Shown here: positions 1-10,789 of the stretch, in pieces
How the letters are laid out: each line of letters begins with the position of its first letter
How positions within the stretch are numbered: position 1 is the stretch's first letter
Assembly: GCF_003337575.1 (NCBI RefSeq)
Contig: NZ_QPJM01000005.1
Span: forward strand, 62,001-126,000
Direction: 5' to 3'
From: Phyllobacterium bourgognense
Lineage (GTDB): Bacteria; Pseudomonadota; Alphaproteobacteria; Rhizobiales; Rhizobiaceae
Length of the DNA stretch: 64,000 bases
Translations under genes and position numbers: made by a program
The notes under the pieces: model-generated
What the model was told of the DNA's origin: nothing
The model's input: only the letters and a program-made list of their open reading frames with translations
Database searches by the model: none

Positions 1-166
1 CCGCCCGTTAAACTAAACTGGAATACACCCATGAAACGGTTTGATCCGAAGCCGATGGCAATTTCAAGGCTTTTTCTTAGCGTGCTACCTTTACTTGACG
101 GATGAAACCACCACATTGTCCGCGCAAACAAGTATACGACTTAAATCAGGACCGCCGTTTTAAAAC

Positions 167-760
167 ATGGATACATCTGCTCCCAATTCGATCATAGAAT
201 TCCTGTCAACCCGCAGTTCGACGCCGATCTCTGCCATTGGTCTGCCGGCGCCTTCGGACGATGAAATCCAGACGATGATTCGTATCGCCTCGCGGGTACC
301 CGATCATGGTCGGCTCACCCCCTGGCGCTTCATCCTCTACCGGGGAGAAGCGCGCGTTCAAATCGGTAAATATCTTGCCGATCTTGCTGAAGAGCGCGAA
401 GGTCCGCTGACCGAGCAGCGCCGCGAGCAGGAACTCAAGCGCTTTGCCCGTGCACCATTGGTGATAGGCGTGGTTTTCTCGCCGGTCGAGCATCATATTC
501 CGGAATGGGAGCAGTTCCTGTCTTCGGGTGCAGCGGCGATGAAGCTCGTCCTTGCGGCCAATGCGCTTGGCTATGCCACCAACTGGATCAGCAACTGGTA
601 CGCTTCCGATGAAAAGGGCCGCGCCCTGCTTGGGCTGGCGCCGCATGAGCGTGTAACCGGCTTCGTCCATATTGGTACCTGCGCCCAGAAGGTACCGGAA
701 CGCCCACGACCGGAGATCAAGGATATATTGTCGGAATATTCGGGCCCGTGGGAAGGCTAG
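167..760 (+). CDS. Nitroreductase family protein
   Basis: A 197-residue protein of the FMN-dependent nitroreductase fold, compact YdjA-like type. The stretch SRVPDHGRLTPWRF (residues 42-55) matches the N-terminal flavin-contact region of that group, and AAMKLVLAANALGYATNW (about 122-139) is the conserved central helix. Such enzymes reduce nitro compounds, quinones or enones with NAD(P)H in the cytoplasm; the substrate here is unknown. A flavin-reductase-like gene starts 8 bases after the stop, so the two are probably co-transcribed. The upstream ribosome binding site is weak (AGGA about 15 bases before the ATG), so the start is only moderately certain. Confidence 0.85.
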   Translation: MDTSAPNSIIEFLSTRSSTPISAIGLPAPSDDEIQTMIRIASRVPDHGRLTPWRFILYRGEARVQIGKYLADLAEEREGPLTEQRREQELKRFARAPLVIGVVFSPVEHHIPEWEQFLSSGAAAMKLVLAANALGYATNWISNWYASDEKGRALLGLAPHERVTGFVHIGTCAQKVPERPRPEIKDILSEYSGPWEG

Positions 761-768
761 GACCCTAG

Positions 769-1383
769 ATGTTCTACAAATACGAGGATGGCCACGGCCT
801 GCCGCACGATCCATTGAAGGCTATCGTCGCCCCACGACCGATCGGATGGATTTCAAGCCGCTCGAAGGACGGCAAGGTCAATCTCGCACCATACTCCTTT
901 TTCAACATGATCAGCACCAAGCCCTGTCTCATCATGTTTTGTTCCGAAGGCCACAAGGACAGCGTGTCCTTTATCGAGGAGACGGGCGAGTTCGCCGCCA
1001 ATCTGGTCAGCGCAAACCTTGCCGTTGCCATGAACGCAACGTCGGTGAATGCCCCTCGGGGCGTGAGCGAGTTCGAGTATGCCGGGCTGACGTCGGTCGA
1101 CTGCACGATAATCAATGCACCGCGTGTGGCTGAAGCTTTTTCGACGCTGGAATGTGTCGTGACTGAAATCCGCAATCCGAATGATCGCCACGGTAACCCG
1201 GTGGCTTCGATCATGGTCATCGGCGAAGTGGTTGGCGTGCATATCAGCGAAGAAATCCTGACCGGCGGCCTCGTGGACATGACGAAGGCCCAGCCAGTTT
1301 CACGCCTCGGCTATATGGATTTCGCCTCAGTTTCCGAGACGTTCCAGATGTTTCGCCCAAAGTGGGATGAATCATTGGGTTGA
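769..1383 (+). CDS. Flavin reductase family protein (FMN-binding split barrel)
   Basis: A 204-residue protein of the flavin-reductase-like split-barrel family. APRPIGWISSRSKDGKVNLA (residues 21-40), followed by PYSFFN, is the characteristic N-terminal FMN-binding signature. Members bind FMN and either supply reduced flavin or act on small unsaturated compounds. The AGGA overlapping the upstream stop is about 7 bases before the ATG, which supports this start and coupling to the nitroreductase. Its 3' end overlaps the convergent CitE-like gene by 12 bases. The physiological partner cannot be told from sequence. Confidence 0.88.
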   Translation: MFYKYEDGHGLPHDPLKAIVAPRPIGWISSRSKDGKVNLAPYSFFNMISTKPCLIMFCSEGHKDSVSFIEETGEFAANLVSANLAVAMNATSVNAPRGVSEFEYAGLTSVDCTIINAPRVAEAFSTLECVVTEIRNPNDRHGNPVASIMVIGEVVGVHISEEILTGGLVDMTKAQPVSRLGYMDFASVSETFQMFRPKWDESLG

Positions 1384-2238
1384 GCGTGCAATAAGCCGCT
1401 CTGCCCGTCGCAGATGCGGACGGTCGACCATCTCGCCATCGATACCGATCACACCGGCAGCCGGGTCAGTGGCAAACGCGTCAATTATCCTTCGGGCATG
1501 CGCTATGGACTCCGGCGACGGTGTAAACGCGTGATTGATGATCGGTACCTGCGCCGGGTGAATGGCAAGCTTGGCGGTGAACCCGTCGCGTTCAGCCTCA
1601 GCGCATTCACGCGCGAGCCCTTCATCATCGCGGTAGTTGATATAGACCGTGTCAATCGAGGCAACATCTGCCGCTGATGCGCCGAGGATCGTCACCGCCC
1701 GGGCCAGCCGGAAGACATCTGTATAACGCCCGGACTCGTCGCGGGCTGTGCGCGCGCCGATTGCGGCGGACAGGTCTTCTGCGCCCCAACTCAAGCCAAT
1801 CAGACGGGTTGATGCGCCAGGATAACTTGCCGCCGAGAGTGTCCCGATCGCGGTTTCGGTGATGATGGCGATTATCTGTGTCGATCCTTCGTCGACGGCT
1901 GTGCGCGCTTCATGAACGTTGAGTTTGGCCGAGAGCCGCGTCACATCCTTGCCGCTGTTGGATTTTGGCAGGAGAATGCCATGGGGCAGGGATGGCATGA
2001 TGGCGGAAAGATCGTCATCGGCCAGTCCACTGGCAAGATCATTGATGCGAACGAACAGGCGCGGCGAGGGCCTGCCTTTGCGCGCAGTGAGAAACTCGGC
2101 GGCGATCTCTCGTGCGGCTTGCTTGCGCTCGACGCTCACCGAATCCTCAAGGTCGATCAGCAGCACGTCGGCCCCGCAGGTCAGGCCCTTCTCCAGCTTC
2201 TTTTCCGAATCGCCCGGAACGAACAAGAGCGAGCGCAT
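1372..2238 (-). CDS. HpcH/HpaI aldolase/citrate-lyase-beta-like CoA ester lyase
   Basis: A 288-residue CitE-like lyase. MRSLLFVPGD at the N-terminus, DLEDSV, the IITET strand, SWGAEDLSA and KLAIHPAQV are the ordered signatures of the CoA-ester lyase/malyl-CoA lyase TIM-barrel family, covering the CoA pocket and the acidic Mg ligands. The reading frame is open for 14 further codons, but the ATG at 2238 overlaps the stop of the upstream MaoC gene as ATGA, so I take it as the true start. Pairing with a MaoC hydratase suggests hydration and cleavage of a branched or dicarboxylic acyl-CoA, such as a malyl- or citramalyl-type substrate. The exact substrate is inferred, not shown. Confidence 0.85.
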   Translation of the reverse strand: MRSLLFVPGDSEKKLEKGLTCGADVLLIDLEDSVSVERKQAAREIAAEFLTARKGRPSPRLFVRINDLASGLADDDLSAIMPSLPHGILLPKSNSGKDVTRLSAKLNVHEARTAVDEGSTQIIAIITETAIGTLSAASYPGASTRLIGLSWGAEDLSAAIGARTARDESGRYTDVFRLARAVTILGASAADVASIDTVYINYRDDEGLARECAEAERDGFTAKLAIHPAQVPIINHAFTPSPESIAHARRIIDAFATDPAAGVIGIDGEMVDRPHLRRAERLIARSTQ

Positions 2239-2693
2239 CAGGCGGCGGCCTTCGATTTCATCATGGCTTGCCGTGTGCATTTGGCGACAAGCACACCGAA
2301 TTGATTGAAAGCCCTATGCTCGAATTCGACGATACCCCGATCCGGTTTTGATTTGGATTTTCGCGCCGCGATCACCTGCGTTTCGACCCGCACGGTATCG
2401 CCATGAAACAGCGGGGCGGGGAATGTCACGTCGGTCATGCCAAGATTGGCAATCGTCGTGCCAACAGTTGTGTCATTGACCGAAATTCCGATCATCAAGC
2501 CGAGCGTAAACAACGAGTTCACCAACGGCTTGCCCCATTCGGTCTTGCTCGCATATTCGAAATCGATATGCAGCGGCTGCGGATTGAGGGTCATGACCGA
2601 AAACAGCATATTGTCGCTCTCGGTGACAGTCTTGCGCAGCGCGTGCTGGAACACATGTCCGATTTCAAAGTCTTCCAGATATAGCCCTGCCAT
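2238..2693 (-). CDS. MaoC family dehydratase
   Basis: A 151-residue hot-dog-fold protein of the MaoC/(R)-specific enoyl-CoA hydratase family. LYLEDFEIGHVFQHALRKTV near the N-terminus is the standard opening, and PQPLHIDFEYASKTEWGKP (about 38-56) holds the hydratase motif with Asp44 and nearby His. Its TGA overlaps the ATG of the CitE-like gene, so the pair is translationally coupled. Its likely role is reversible hydration of an enoyl-CoA before cleavage by the partner lyase. A GAGGAG lies about 11 bases upstream of the ATG. Confidence 0.85.
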   Translation of the reverse strand: MAGLYLEDFEIGHVFQHALRKTVTESDNMLFSVMTLNPQPLHIDFEYASKTEWGKPLVNSLFTLGLMIGISVNDTTVGTTIANLGMTDVTFPAPLFHGDTVRVETQVIAARKSKSKPDRGIVEFEHRAFNQFGVLVAKCTRQAMMKSKAAA

Positions 2694-2854
2694 GATGTCG
2701 CGCGTCTCCTCTTTTGCAGGAGTCTAGGTCGGCTTTGCCAAGATCGCAACATGCGCGTGCTGCCGCCTTGTTATGGTTAATCGACATGGTGAACCGTTCG
2801 TAAACCTTTTGCTACTAAAGTCTAATTTAACAAAGACTGTGGGGCGCAAGATAA

Positions 2855-3996
2855 ATGTCGGTACAGCACTATCTGAAAATGATCGATAATGTTTCGGTTG
2901 CGCAGCGTTGCCATGCGGCGGCTGCGTTGGCCCATATTTACCTGCATTCCGACCTTGATTTCGACGAACGTTGCGCCACAGAGGCTGTATTGACGCTGCT
3001 CCTGGACGATCCTTCGCCGAAAGTGCGGTTGGCGCTTGCCGACGTGTTTTCCACAAGCGCGCATGCCCCGATTCACATCGTCGCCGGTCTTGCCCGCGAT
3101 CAGATAGAGATCGCCACCTATATGCTGGCACGATCCGTCCTTCTCAGCGATGCCGATCTGATCGATTGTGTAGCCGGCGGAAGTGGCGACGCACAGAAAG
3201 TCATAGCGGCAAGGCCCAGGGTATCGATTGCGGTCAGCGCTGCGATCATTGAGATCGGCGAGACCATTGCCGTGCTGGAACTCCTCGCCAATACTCAGGC
3301 GCAGATAGCTGACATCAGCTTCCGCCGCTTAATCGAGCGCCTCGGTCATGTGGCTGAAATTCGTGCGCTCCTTGTCGACAATGAGCGATTGCCTGCCGAT
3401 TGCCGCCATGCCTTGGCAATCTGCATTGCTGAGGCGCTGTGCCGGATGGACATCGTCGTGGCATTGATGGGCGAACGCCGGGCCAGGCGCGTTACGCAGG
3501 AAGCTTGCGTCAAAGCATCGATCAGCCTTGTGGCGGCGACCTCGGTTGAGGAGTATCCGGCATTGATCGAGCACCTGCAGTTGCGCGGTGACCTCACGAC
3601 TGCATTCGTTATCCGGATCGTTGCGTGCGGAAAGATCGATTTCTTCGGTGCGATCCTTGTTATGCTCTCGGGCTATAGCCTGGCGCGCGTGCGAAGCCTT
3701 TTGATCGATGGCCGGGCCACGGCATTGTGTGCATTGTTCAGCGCTGCCGGCCTTCCCGCAAATACGCATCAGCCGTTGCGGGTGGCACTTAACAGTTGGC
3801 ACGGCGTCGCCAATGGCAAACTGTCCATTGGTGCCCGGGAAATCGTGCGCAGAATGATCGAGCACGTCGCACCGGCTACCAATGGTGCTGTTCCTGCCGC
3901 TGCCAATGACGACATGCTGTCGCTGCTCAAGAGGATCTATCTCGAGGCAGTTCGGGAACATGCGCGCGATCATGCAATGGCAATTGCCGCCGCTTA

Positions 3997-3997
<1 letters not shown>
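2855..3997 (+). CDS. DUF2336 domain-containing protein
   Basis: A 380-residue, mainly alpha-helical protein with no signal peptide or membrane segment. The N-terminal half, including LTLLLDDPSPKVRLALADVF (about 45-64), looks like the HEAT-like DUF2336 region found in alphaproteobacteria. Function is unknown; some relatives elsewhere are linked to surface or polysaccharide regulation, which I cannot test here. It is monocistronic, divergent from the MaoC gene across about 160 bases. Its TAA stop is also the first base of the left arm of a structured repeat (3997-4139). Confidence 0.8.
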
Positions 3998-5671
<1,674 letters not shown>

Positions 5672-5674
5672 TAG

Positions 5675-6688
5675 ATGCCGCGTAAAACTATGATTGAAGC
5701 CATTCGCGACGCGATGGATATCATGATGGAACGCGACGACAATGTTGTCGTGTTCGGCGAAGATGTGGGCTTTTTCGGTGGTGTTTTCCGCTGTACCCAA
5801 GGCCTGCAGGCCAAATATGGCAAGACGCGTTGTTTCGATGCGCCGATCAGCGAAGCGGGTATTGTCGGCGCGGCGATCGGCATGGCCGCGTATGGCCTAA
5901 AACCCTGCATCGAGATCCAGTTCGCCGACTATGTCTATCCGGCCTATGACCAGATCGTCTCGGAGGCGGCACGCCTGCGCTATCGGTCCAATGGCGATTT
6001 TACCTGCCCGATCGTTGTGCGAATGCCGGTTGGCGGTGGTATTTTTGGTGGTCAAACTCACAGTCAGAGCCCTGAGGCCCTGTTTACGCACGTTTCTGGG
6101 CTGAAAGTGGTTGTTCCCTCCAATCCGCATGACGCCAAGGGCTTGCTGATTTCGGCGATCGAAGATCCCGACCCGGTGATTTTCCTCGAACCAAAGCGCC
6201 TCTATAACGGGCCATTCGACGGTCATTATGACAGGCCGGTAACGCCTTGGTCGAAGCACGATCTTGGCGAGGTTCCGGACGGTCATTACACGGTACCGCT
6301 TGGCAAGGCGATCAAGCGCCGCGAAGGTTCGAAACTGACGATTCTTGCTTATGGCACAATGGTTTACGTGGCCGAAGCCGCTGCAGAGGAACATGGCATA
6401 GACGCGGAAATCATCGATCTTCGCACGCTTCTGCCGCTCGATCTCGAAACCATCATCGAATCCGTTTCGAAGACGGGCCGCTGCGTCGTGGTGCACGAAG
6501 CAACGTTGACTTCGGGCTTTGGTGCCGAACTTGCGGCATTGGTCCAGGAACATTGCTTTTACAAGCTGGAAGCGCCGGTCGCGCGGGTGACCGGGTGGGA
6601 TACGCCTTATCCGCACGCGCAGGAATGGGATTATTTCCCCGGACCGCTACGTCTCGGACGCGCGCTTGTCGAAACGCTGGAGGGATAG
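5675..6688 (+). CDS. bkdA2: Branched-chain 2-oxoacid dehydrogenase E1 component, beta subunit
   Basis: A 337-residue transketolase-like E1 beta subunit. Recognisable parts are the pyrimidine-binding domain with FGEDVGFFGGVFRCTQGL (about residues 27-44), the conserved RMPVGGGIFGGQTHSQSPEA loop, and the C-terminal transketolase domain with DLRTLLPLD. It forms the tetramer with the preceding alpha subunit and starts 3 bases after that gene's stop. The length matches the family. Call from family resemblance and operon order. Confidence 0.93.
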   Translation: MPRKTMIEAIRDAMDIMMERDDNVVVFGEDVGFFGGVFRCTQGLQAKYGKTRCFDAPISEAGIVGAAIGMAAYGLKPCIEIQFADYVYPAYDQIVSEAARLRYRSNGDFTCPIVVRMPVGGGIFGGQTHSQSPEALFTHVSGLKVVVPSNPHDAKGLLISAIEDPDPVIFLEPKRLYNGPFDGHYDRPVTPWSKHDLGEVPDGHYTVPLGKAIKRREGSKLTILAYGTMVYVAEAAAEEHGIDAEIIDLRTLLPLDLETIIESVSKTGRCVVVHEATLTSGFGAELAALVQEHCFYKLEAPVARVTGWDTPYPHAQEWDYFPGPLRLGRALVETLEG

Positions 6689-6692
6689 CGCT

Positions 6693-7994
6693 ATGGGTGA
6701 ATATATCATCAAGCTGCCGGATGTCGGTGAAGGCGTTGCGGAAGCTGAACTCGTTGAATGGAATGTGAAAATCGGCGATCTGGTGCGCGAGGACACGGTC
6801 CTTGCCGCTGTGATGACCGACAAGGCGACGGTCGAGATTCCGTCGCCAGTGGACGGCGAGATCATCTGGCTCGGGGGCGAAATCGGTCAGATCCTTGCGA
6901 TCGGATCGCCGCTGGTCCGCTTGAAGATTGAAGGCGACGGCCACGCCGTTGAAGTAGCACCCGCCAAACCGGTGAAGACCGAGGTGGCAGCACCAGAGGT
7001 GGAGAAAGAGGCCGAAGTATCGAAAGCTCCAGCCGAAAAATCAAAGCCAATAACAGCTCTTAACGCGCAAAAAACTTCGCTTGTAACAAGTCCTTTTAGC
7101 GCCAACGCGCCGCGCGATGAAGGCGAGAAGCCGCTTGCGTCTCCAGCTGTTCGGTTGCGCGCAAAGGAGGCCGGAGTGGACCTTCGTCAGGTCAGTGGCA
7201 CGGGGTCAGCCGGGCGCATCACCCACGAAGATCTCGAAGCCTTCTTCGCGCGGGGCAAGCAAAAGCCCGGTATCACGGCACTTGCTCCCGACAATTCCGT
7301 CAAGGAAATCAAGGTAGTAGGCCTGCGCCGCAAGATTGCGGAGAAAATGGCGATTGCCAAATCGCACATTCCGCACATCACCTATGTCGAGGAAATCGAT
7401 GTCTCGTCGCTGGAGGAATTGCGCGCAACACTCAATGCCAACAAGCGTGCCGAGCAGTCAAAACTGACCATTTTGCCGTTTCTGATGCGGGCGATGGTGC
7501 GGGCAATTGCGGATCAGCCGCAGCTCAACGCGCTTTATGACGACGAAGCCAATGTTATCCACCAGCATGGCGGCGTCCACATCGGCATCGCGGCGCAAAC
7601 GCCGAATGGCTTGGTGGTTCCGGTGGTCAAGCACGCCGAGGCGCGCACGCTGTGGGATTGCGCTGCGGAGGTCAATTTGCTGGCAGATGCGGCCAAAACC
7701 GGTACGGCAACGCGCGAGCAGCTGAGCGGATCGACGATCACGATCACGTCGCTCGGCAGCATGGGCGGGGTAGTGACGACGCCGGTCATCAATTACCCGG
7801 AGGTGGCGATCATTGGCGTCAACAAGATCATGACCCGGCCGATGTGGGATGGAACGAACTTTATCCCCCGCAAGATGATGAACCTGTCCTCGAGTTTCGA
7901 CCATCGCGTTATCGACGGCTGGGATGCTGCTGTTTTCATTCAGCGAATCAAGACGCTGCTTGAAACGCCGGCGCTGATTTTTGTGGAAGGTTGA
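6693..7994 (+). CDS. bkdB: Branched-chain 2-oxoacid dehydrogenase E2, dihydrolipoyl acyltransferase
   Basis: A 433-residue E2 core subunit with the expected domain order. An N-terminal lipoyl domain has the lipoylated lysine at residue 44 in MTDKATVEIPSPV. A peripheral subunit-binding domain lies around 145-185 (SPAVRLRAKEAGVDL to RITHEDLEAF). The catalytic acyltransferase domain carries the HxxxDG signature at His404-Gly409. The linker after the lipoyl domain is rich in Ala, Pro, Lys and Glu, as usual. The ATG at 6693 follows CTGGAGGG; an alternative start at 6666 lies inside the E1-beta gene and is less likely. Confidence 0.93.
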   Translation: MGEYIIKLPDVGEGVAEAELVEWNVKIGDLVREDTVLAAVMTDKATVEIPSPVDGEIIWLGGEIGQILAIGSPLVRLKIEGDGHAVEVAPAKPVKTEVAAPEVEKEAEVSKAPAEKSKPITALNAQKTSLVTSPFSANAPRDEGEKPLASPAVRLRAKEAGVDLRQVSGTGSAGRITHEDLEAFFARGKQKPGITALAPDNSVKEIKVVGLRRKIAEKMAIAKSHIPHITYVEEIDVSSLEELRATLNANKRAEQSKLTILPFLMRAMVRAIADQPQLNALYDDEANVIHQHGGVHIGIAAQTPNGLVVPVVKHAEARTLWDCAAEVNLLADAAKTGTATREQLSGSTITITSLGSMGGVVTTPVINYPEVAIIGVNKIMTRPMWDGTNFIPRKMMNLSSSFDHRVIDGWDAAVFIQRIKTLLETPALIFVEG

Positions 7995-7997
7995 GCG

Positions 7998-9395
7998 ATG
8001 AAGGACATCTCCTGCAAACTGCTGGTCATCGGCGCGGGTCCCGGTGGCTATATCTGCGCCATTCGGGCCGGCCAGCTGAACGTCGATACGGTTATCGTCG
8101 AAGCGGCAAAGGTTGGCGGCACTTGCCTGATGGTGGGGTGCATCCCTTCCAAAGCACTGATCCACGCCTCGCAAGAGTTTGAAAAGGTTGCACATTTCGC
8201 CGCCAATCGTACGCCTCTCGGTATTTCCGTAAGTGAACCTGCGATCGACTTTTCGAAGACCATTGCGTGGAAAGACGGTATTGTCAGCCGACTGAACAAT
8301 GGCGTCGCCGGTCTGCTCAAGAAGGCCAATGTCAAGATCGTCACCGGCAAGGCCAGGTTCCGCGACGGCAAGACCGTCGAGGTCGAAACGCTGACTGGCC
8401 AGCAGATCATCAGGGCAGAAAACGTAGTGATTGCAACGGGTTCCGCGCCTGTCGAGATTCCGTCGCTGCCGTTTGGCGGCGATGTCATTTCCTCGACAGA
8501 GGCGCTGGCTCTACAGAAAATCCCTGAGAAGCTGGTCGTGGTCGGCGGCGGCTATATCGGCCTTGAACTCGGGACCGCCTTTGCCAAACTGGGCTCCAAG
8601 GTGACGGTTGTCGAGGCATTGCCCAAGATCCTGCCTCAGTACGATGCGGAGCTAACCCGACCAATCGTCAAGCATATCAACGAGTTAGGTATGACTATAC
8701 TGACCGGCGCCAAAGCCAAGGGCATGAGCACCAAGGGTGATGCGCTGCTGATCGAAACCGCTGACGGCAAGGACGAGAGAATCCCGGCTGACAAGGTGCT
8801 GGTGACCGTCGGCCGCAAGCCGGTGACGACCGGCTGGGGTCTTGAGGAAATCGACCTCGATATGGACGGAAAGTTCGTCAGAATCGATGATAAGTGCCGC
8901 ACCTCGATGCGCGGCGTTTATGCCATAGGCGACGTGACCGGCGAACCCATGCTCGCACACCGGGCCATGGCGCAGGGCGAAATGGTGGCGGAAATCATTG
9001 CCGGCGAAAACCGCAGCTGGGACAAACGCGCCATCGCCGCGGTGTGTTTTACCGATCCGGAGATTGTTTCTGTTGGCTTTTCTCCTGAGGAGGCGAAGCA
9101 AGCCGGACACGAAATCAAGATCGGCTTGTTTCCCTTCGCCGCCAATGGCCGCGCCATGACACAGGAAGGCGAGGAGGGATTCGTCCGTGTCGTCGCGGCC
9201 GCCGGCAACCATCTTATCCTCGGAATCCAGGCGGTCGGGCAAGGTGTATCCGAGCTCTCGGCGTCGTTTGCCCTTGCCGTGGAGATGGGCGCGCGACTGG
9301 AAGATATCGCCGGAACGATCCACGCCCATCCGACGCAGAGCGAAGGTTTTCAGGAAGCCGCCCTCAAGGCGCTGGGACACGCGCTGCATATCTGA
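7998..9395 (+). CDS. lpdV: Dihydrolipoyl dehydrogenase (E3) of the branched-chain complex
   Basis: A 465-residue flavoprotein disulfide reductase. GAGPGGY near residue 12 is the FAD Rossmann loop, Cys43 and Cys48 in GGTCLMVGCIPSK form the redox disulfide, VVGGGYIGLE is the NAD loop, and the C-terminal His444/Glu449 pair (HPTQSE) completes the active site. It reoxidises the lipoyl arms of E2. It is the last gene of the operon, 3 bases after E2, and a strong hairpin with a T run follows at 9583-9615. Confidence 0.93.
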   Translation: MKDISCKLLVIGAGPGGYICAIRAGQLNVDTVIVEAAKVGGTCLMVGCIPSKALIHASQEFEKVAHFAANRTPLGISVSEPAIDFSKTIAWKDGIVSRLNNGVAGLLKKANVKIVTGKARFRDGKTVEVETLTGQQIIRAENVVIATGSAPVEIPSLPFGGDVISSTEALALQKIPEKLVVVGGGYIGLELGTAFAKLGSKVTVVEALPKILPQYDAELTRPIVKHINELGMTILTGAKAKGMSTKGDALLIETADGKDERIPADKVLVTVGRKPVTTGWGLEEIDLDMDGKFVRIDDKCRTSMRGVYAIGDVTGEPMLAHRAMAQGEMVAEIIAGENRSWDKRAIAAVCFTDPEIVSVGFSPEEAKQAGHEIKIGLFPFAANGRAMTQEGEEGFVRVVAAAGNHLILGIQAVGQGVSELSASFALAVEMGARLEDIAGTIHAHPTQSEGFQEAALKALGHALHI

Positions 9396-9456
9396 GCGCA
9401 ACTCGGTGCAATCAGATTGAAGCTGGCGGTTGAAAATCCTGCACCAGTTTCGAGGA

Positions 9457-9493
9457 TTCTTGCATAGGAATCGCGAGTTCTTGCGTAGGAATC
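9457..9493. repeat. 16-bp tandem direct repeat with 21-bp period
   Basis: TTCTTGCATAGGAATC at 9457-9472 recurs as TTCTTGCGTAGGAATC at 9478-9493 with one difference, 21 bp apart, which is two helical turns. It lies 60 bp beyond the lpdV stop. The function is unknown. Confidence 0.75.
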
Positions 9494-9582
9494 TCTCCGA
9501 CTTGCATCAAAATAGTTTTGAAATAGCGGTTCATGGGGCTGAAATGCGGAAAAACCGCCAGGAGAAGCGCGTCTCGCCGGAG

Positions 9583-9615
9583 AATTAATTGAACGAGCGT
9601 TCGATTAATTTTTTT
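9583..9615 (+). terminator. Rho-independent terminator of the bkd operon
   Basis: Left arm AATTAATTGAACG (9583-9595) pairs with CGTTCGATTAATT (9598-9610), giving 13 pairs including one G-T wobble, and T continues through 9615. It lies 188 bases after the lpdV stop. The dyad around ATTGAACG/CGTTCGAT also resembles a TetR-type operator, but no such gene is adjacent. Confidence 0.65.
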
Positions 9616-9640
9616 GTGACGTAGCGAGGAGCTTTGGGCT

Positions 9641-9668
9641 TAAAAAATAGCCGGACTTGCGTCCGGCT
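9641..9668 (-). terminator. Rho-independent terminator for ridA (minus strand)
   Basis: AGCCGGAC (9649-9656) and GTCCGGCT (9661-9668) form a perfect 8-bp stem with a 4-base loop. Read on the minus strand the stem is followed by ATTTTTTA (9641-9648). It lies about 110 bases beyond the ridA stop. Confidence 0.75.
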
Positions 9669-9778
9669 TAATGGGGGAACCAGGCGCGCGCCAAAAGCAG
9701 GGAGGAGGAGCCGCGCCTAGTCTTTATGATGTACTCCTGTTCGGAGCATACTTCAAGGACTAATACTTTTGATGTATA

Positions 9779-10174
9779 TCACTCTAATACCGCCACTGCA
9801 TCGACTTCCAGAAGGTAATCGGGGTTGGTCAGCGCGGCGACGCCGACCAACGTGTCAGTTGGCTTGTGATCTTTGAACAAGGCGACGCGTCCTTCTTCGA
9901 TCATGGCGAGGTGCTCGCGCCGGTAATTGGCGACGAAGATTGTGAGCTTCGTGACCTGTCGAGGCTCGGCGCCGGCGGCGGCAAGCGCCCGCCCGATATT
10001 TGCAAACACCTGACGGGCCTGCGCCACCATATCACCGCGACCAACAAGGTTGCCCTGGCTGTCTTCTGCCACCTGTCCGGCGATAAAAACCAATCGGCTG
10101 CCTGTCGCAACGATCACATGGCTGTAGGTCTGCGGGGGCGAGATACCGTCAGGATTGATACATTTCAACGTCAT
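9779..10174 (-). CDS. RidA family protein
   Basis: A 131-residue YjgF/YER057c/UK114 family protein. SHVIVATGSRLVFIAGQVAED, in the first third, and the C-terminal VGVAALTNPDYLLEVDAVAV match the family, whose members hydrolyse reactive enamines and imines released by PLP enzymes. Some group members are instead part of catabolic pathways. A frame extends 7 codons further, but the ATG at 10174 has AAAGGGAGGG 6-8 bases upstream and is preferred. It stands alone with its own terminator. Confidence 0.87.
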   Translation of the reverse strand: MTLKCINPDGISPPQTYSHVIVATGSRLVFIAGQVAEDSQGNLVGRGDMVAQARQVFANIGRALAAAGAEPRQVTKLTIFVANYRREHLAMIEEGRVALFKDHKPTDTLVGVAALTNPDYLLEVDAVAVLE

Positions 10175-10249
10175 TGGATTTGCCCTCCCTTTCACGGCGA
10201 CGAGGATCCAAATTCAATTGAGCAATGGAATCGGGCGGGTTGGCCCTGC

Positions 10250-10630
10250 CTAAGTCGCAAGTTGGAACAGCCTTCGGATACCATAAAGCATGCACCCAAG
10301 GCAGTGGCCCAAGAAACAGATTGTCAAGATAACGTAGCCACACATGACCAGCATCAGCGTACGGGCGGTGGGCTCCAATCCCGCTACGGGCACAAGGTCA
10401 TAAAACAAACTTATAAGCCAACCGAATTTCACGCTCCATTGACAGCCGACGTCAGAACAACTTGATTGAATGCTAGGTATCGTGACTGCGAACCATGCGA
10501 GAGAGAGTAAACCGAAGTTTCTCCATGAGTAGTCTCCGGCGATGAGGCTTTTTTGGACTTGAACGACCATTCGTATGATCGCGATTAGTCCCGCAACAAG
10601 TATCACAAGTGTCAAAAACCAAATAGTCAT
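10250..10630 (-). CDS. Small hypothetical membrane protein
   Basis: A 126-residue protein I do not recognise. The N-terminal stretch TIWFLTLVILVAGLIAII is a clear membrane helix, and two or three more hydrophobic segments follow at about 41-56, 68-85 and 91-113, so a three- or four-pass inner-membrane protein is likely. It has five cysteines, two of them in the SSCSDVGC loop. An AAGAGGG about 5 bases before the ATG supports translation. Base composition is a little less GC-rich than its neighbours. Confidence 0.5.
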   Translation of the reverse strand: MTIWFLTLVILVAGLIAIIRMVVQVQKSLIAGDYSWRNFGLLSLAWFAVTIPSIQSSCSDVGCQWSVKFGWLISLFYDLVPVAGLEPTARTLMLVMCGYVILTICFLGHCLGCMLYGIRRLFQLAT

Positions 10631-10789
10631 GGGAACCCTCTTGGTTATATCGAGGGGCTTGTTGTAGCGCGGGATCGGTTGCTGTCCCGTTCATTTGATT
10701 GCTAAACGTTTATCAATAGGACTTCTGTACCAACGCTGTCACGCAGAAGGTGTGAAGGAAGATCTTCATCAAGGCCTATCGCCGAAGCG

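Larger units (their letters stand above)
9396..9778. other. Convergent intergenic region with direct repeats and two hairpins
   Basis: No coding frame is convincing in this 383-bp gap between the bkd operon and ridA. It holds a 16-bp direct repeat at 9457-9472 and 9478-9493 (one mismatch, 21-bp period) and two terminator-like hairpins, one facing each gene, listed separately. Confidence 0.7.

Noticed and set aside
1-32. ATG on the minus strand at 32 opening a frame that runs off the left edge
   Set aside because: Only ten codons are visible, there is no ribosome binding site, and the peptide matches nothing I know. It may be a real gene start but cannot be supported.
2773-2780. TTAACCAT-type CtrA half-site upstream of the DUF2336 gene (minus strand)
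   Set aside because: A single 8-bp half-site is expected by chance and no second half is spaced correctly.
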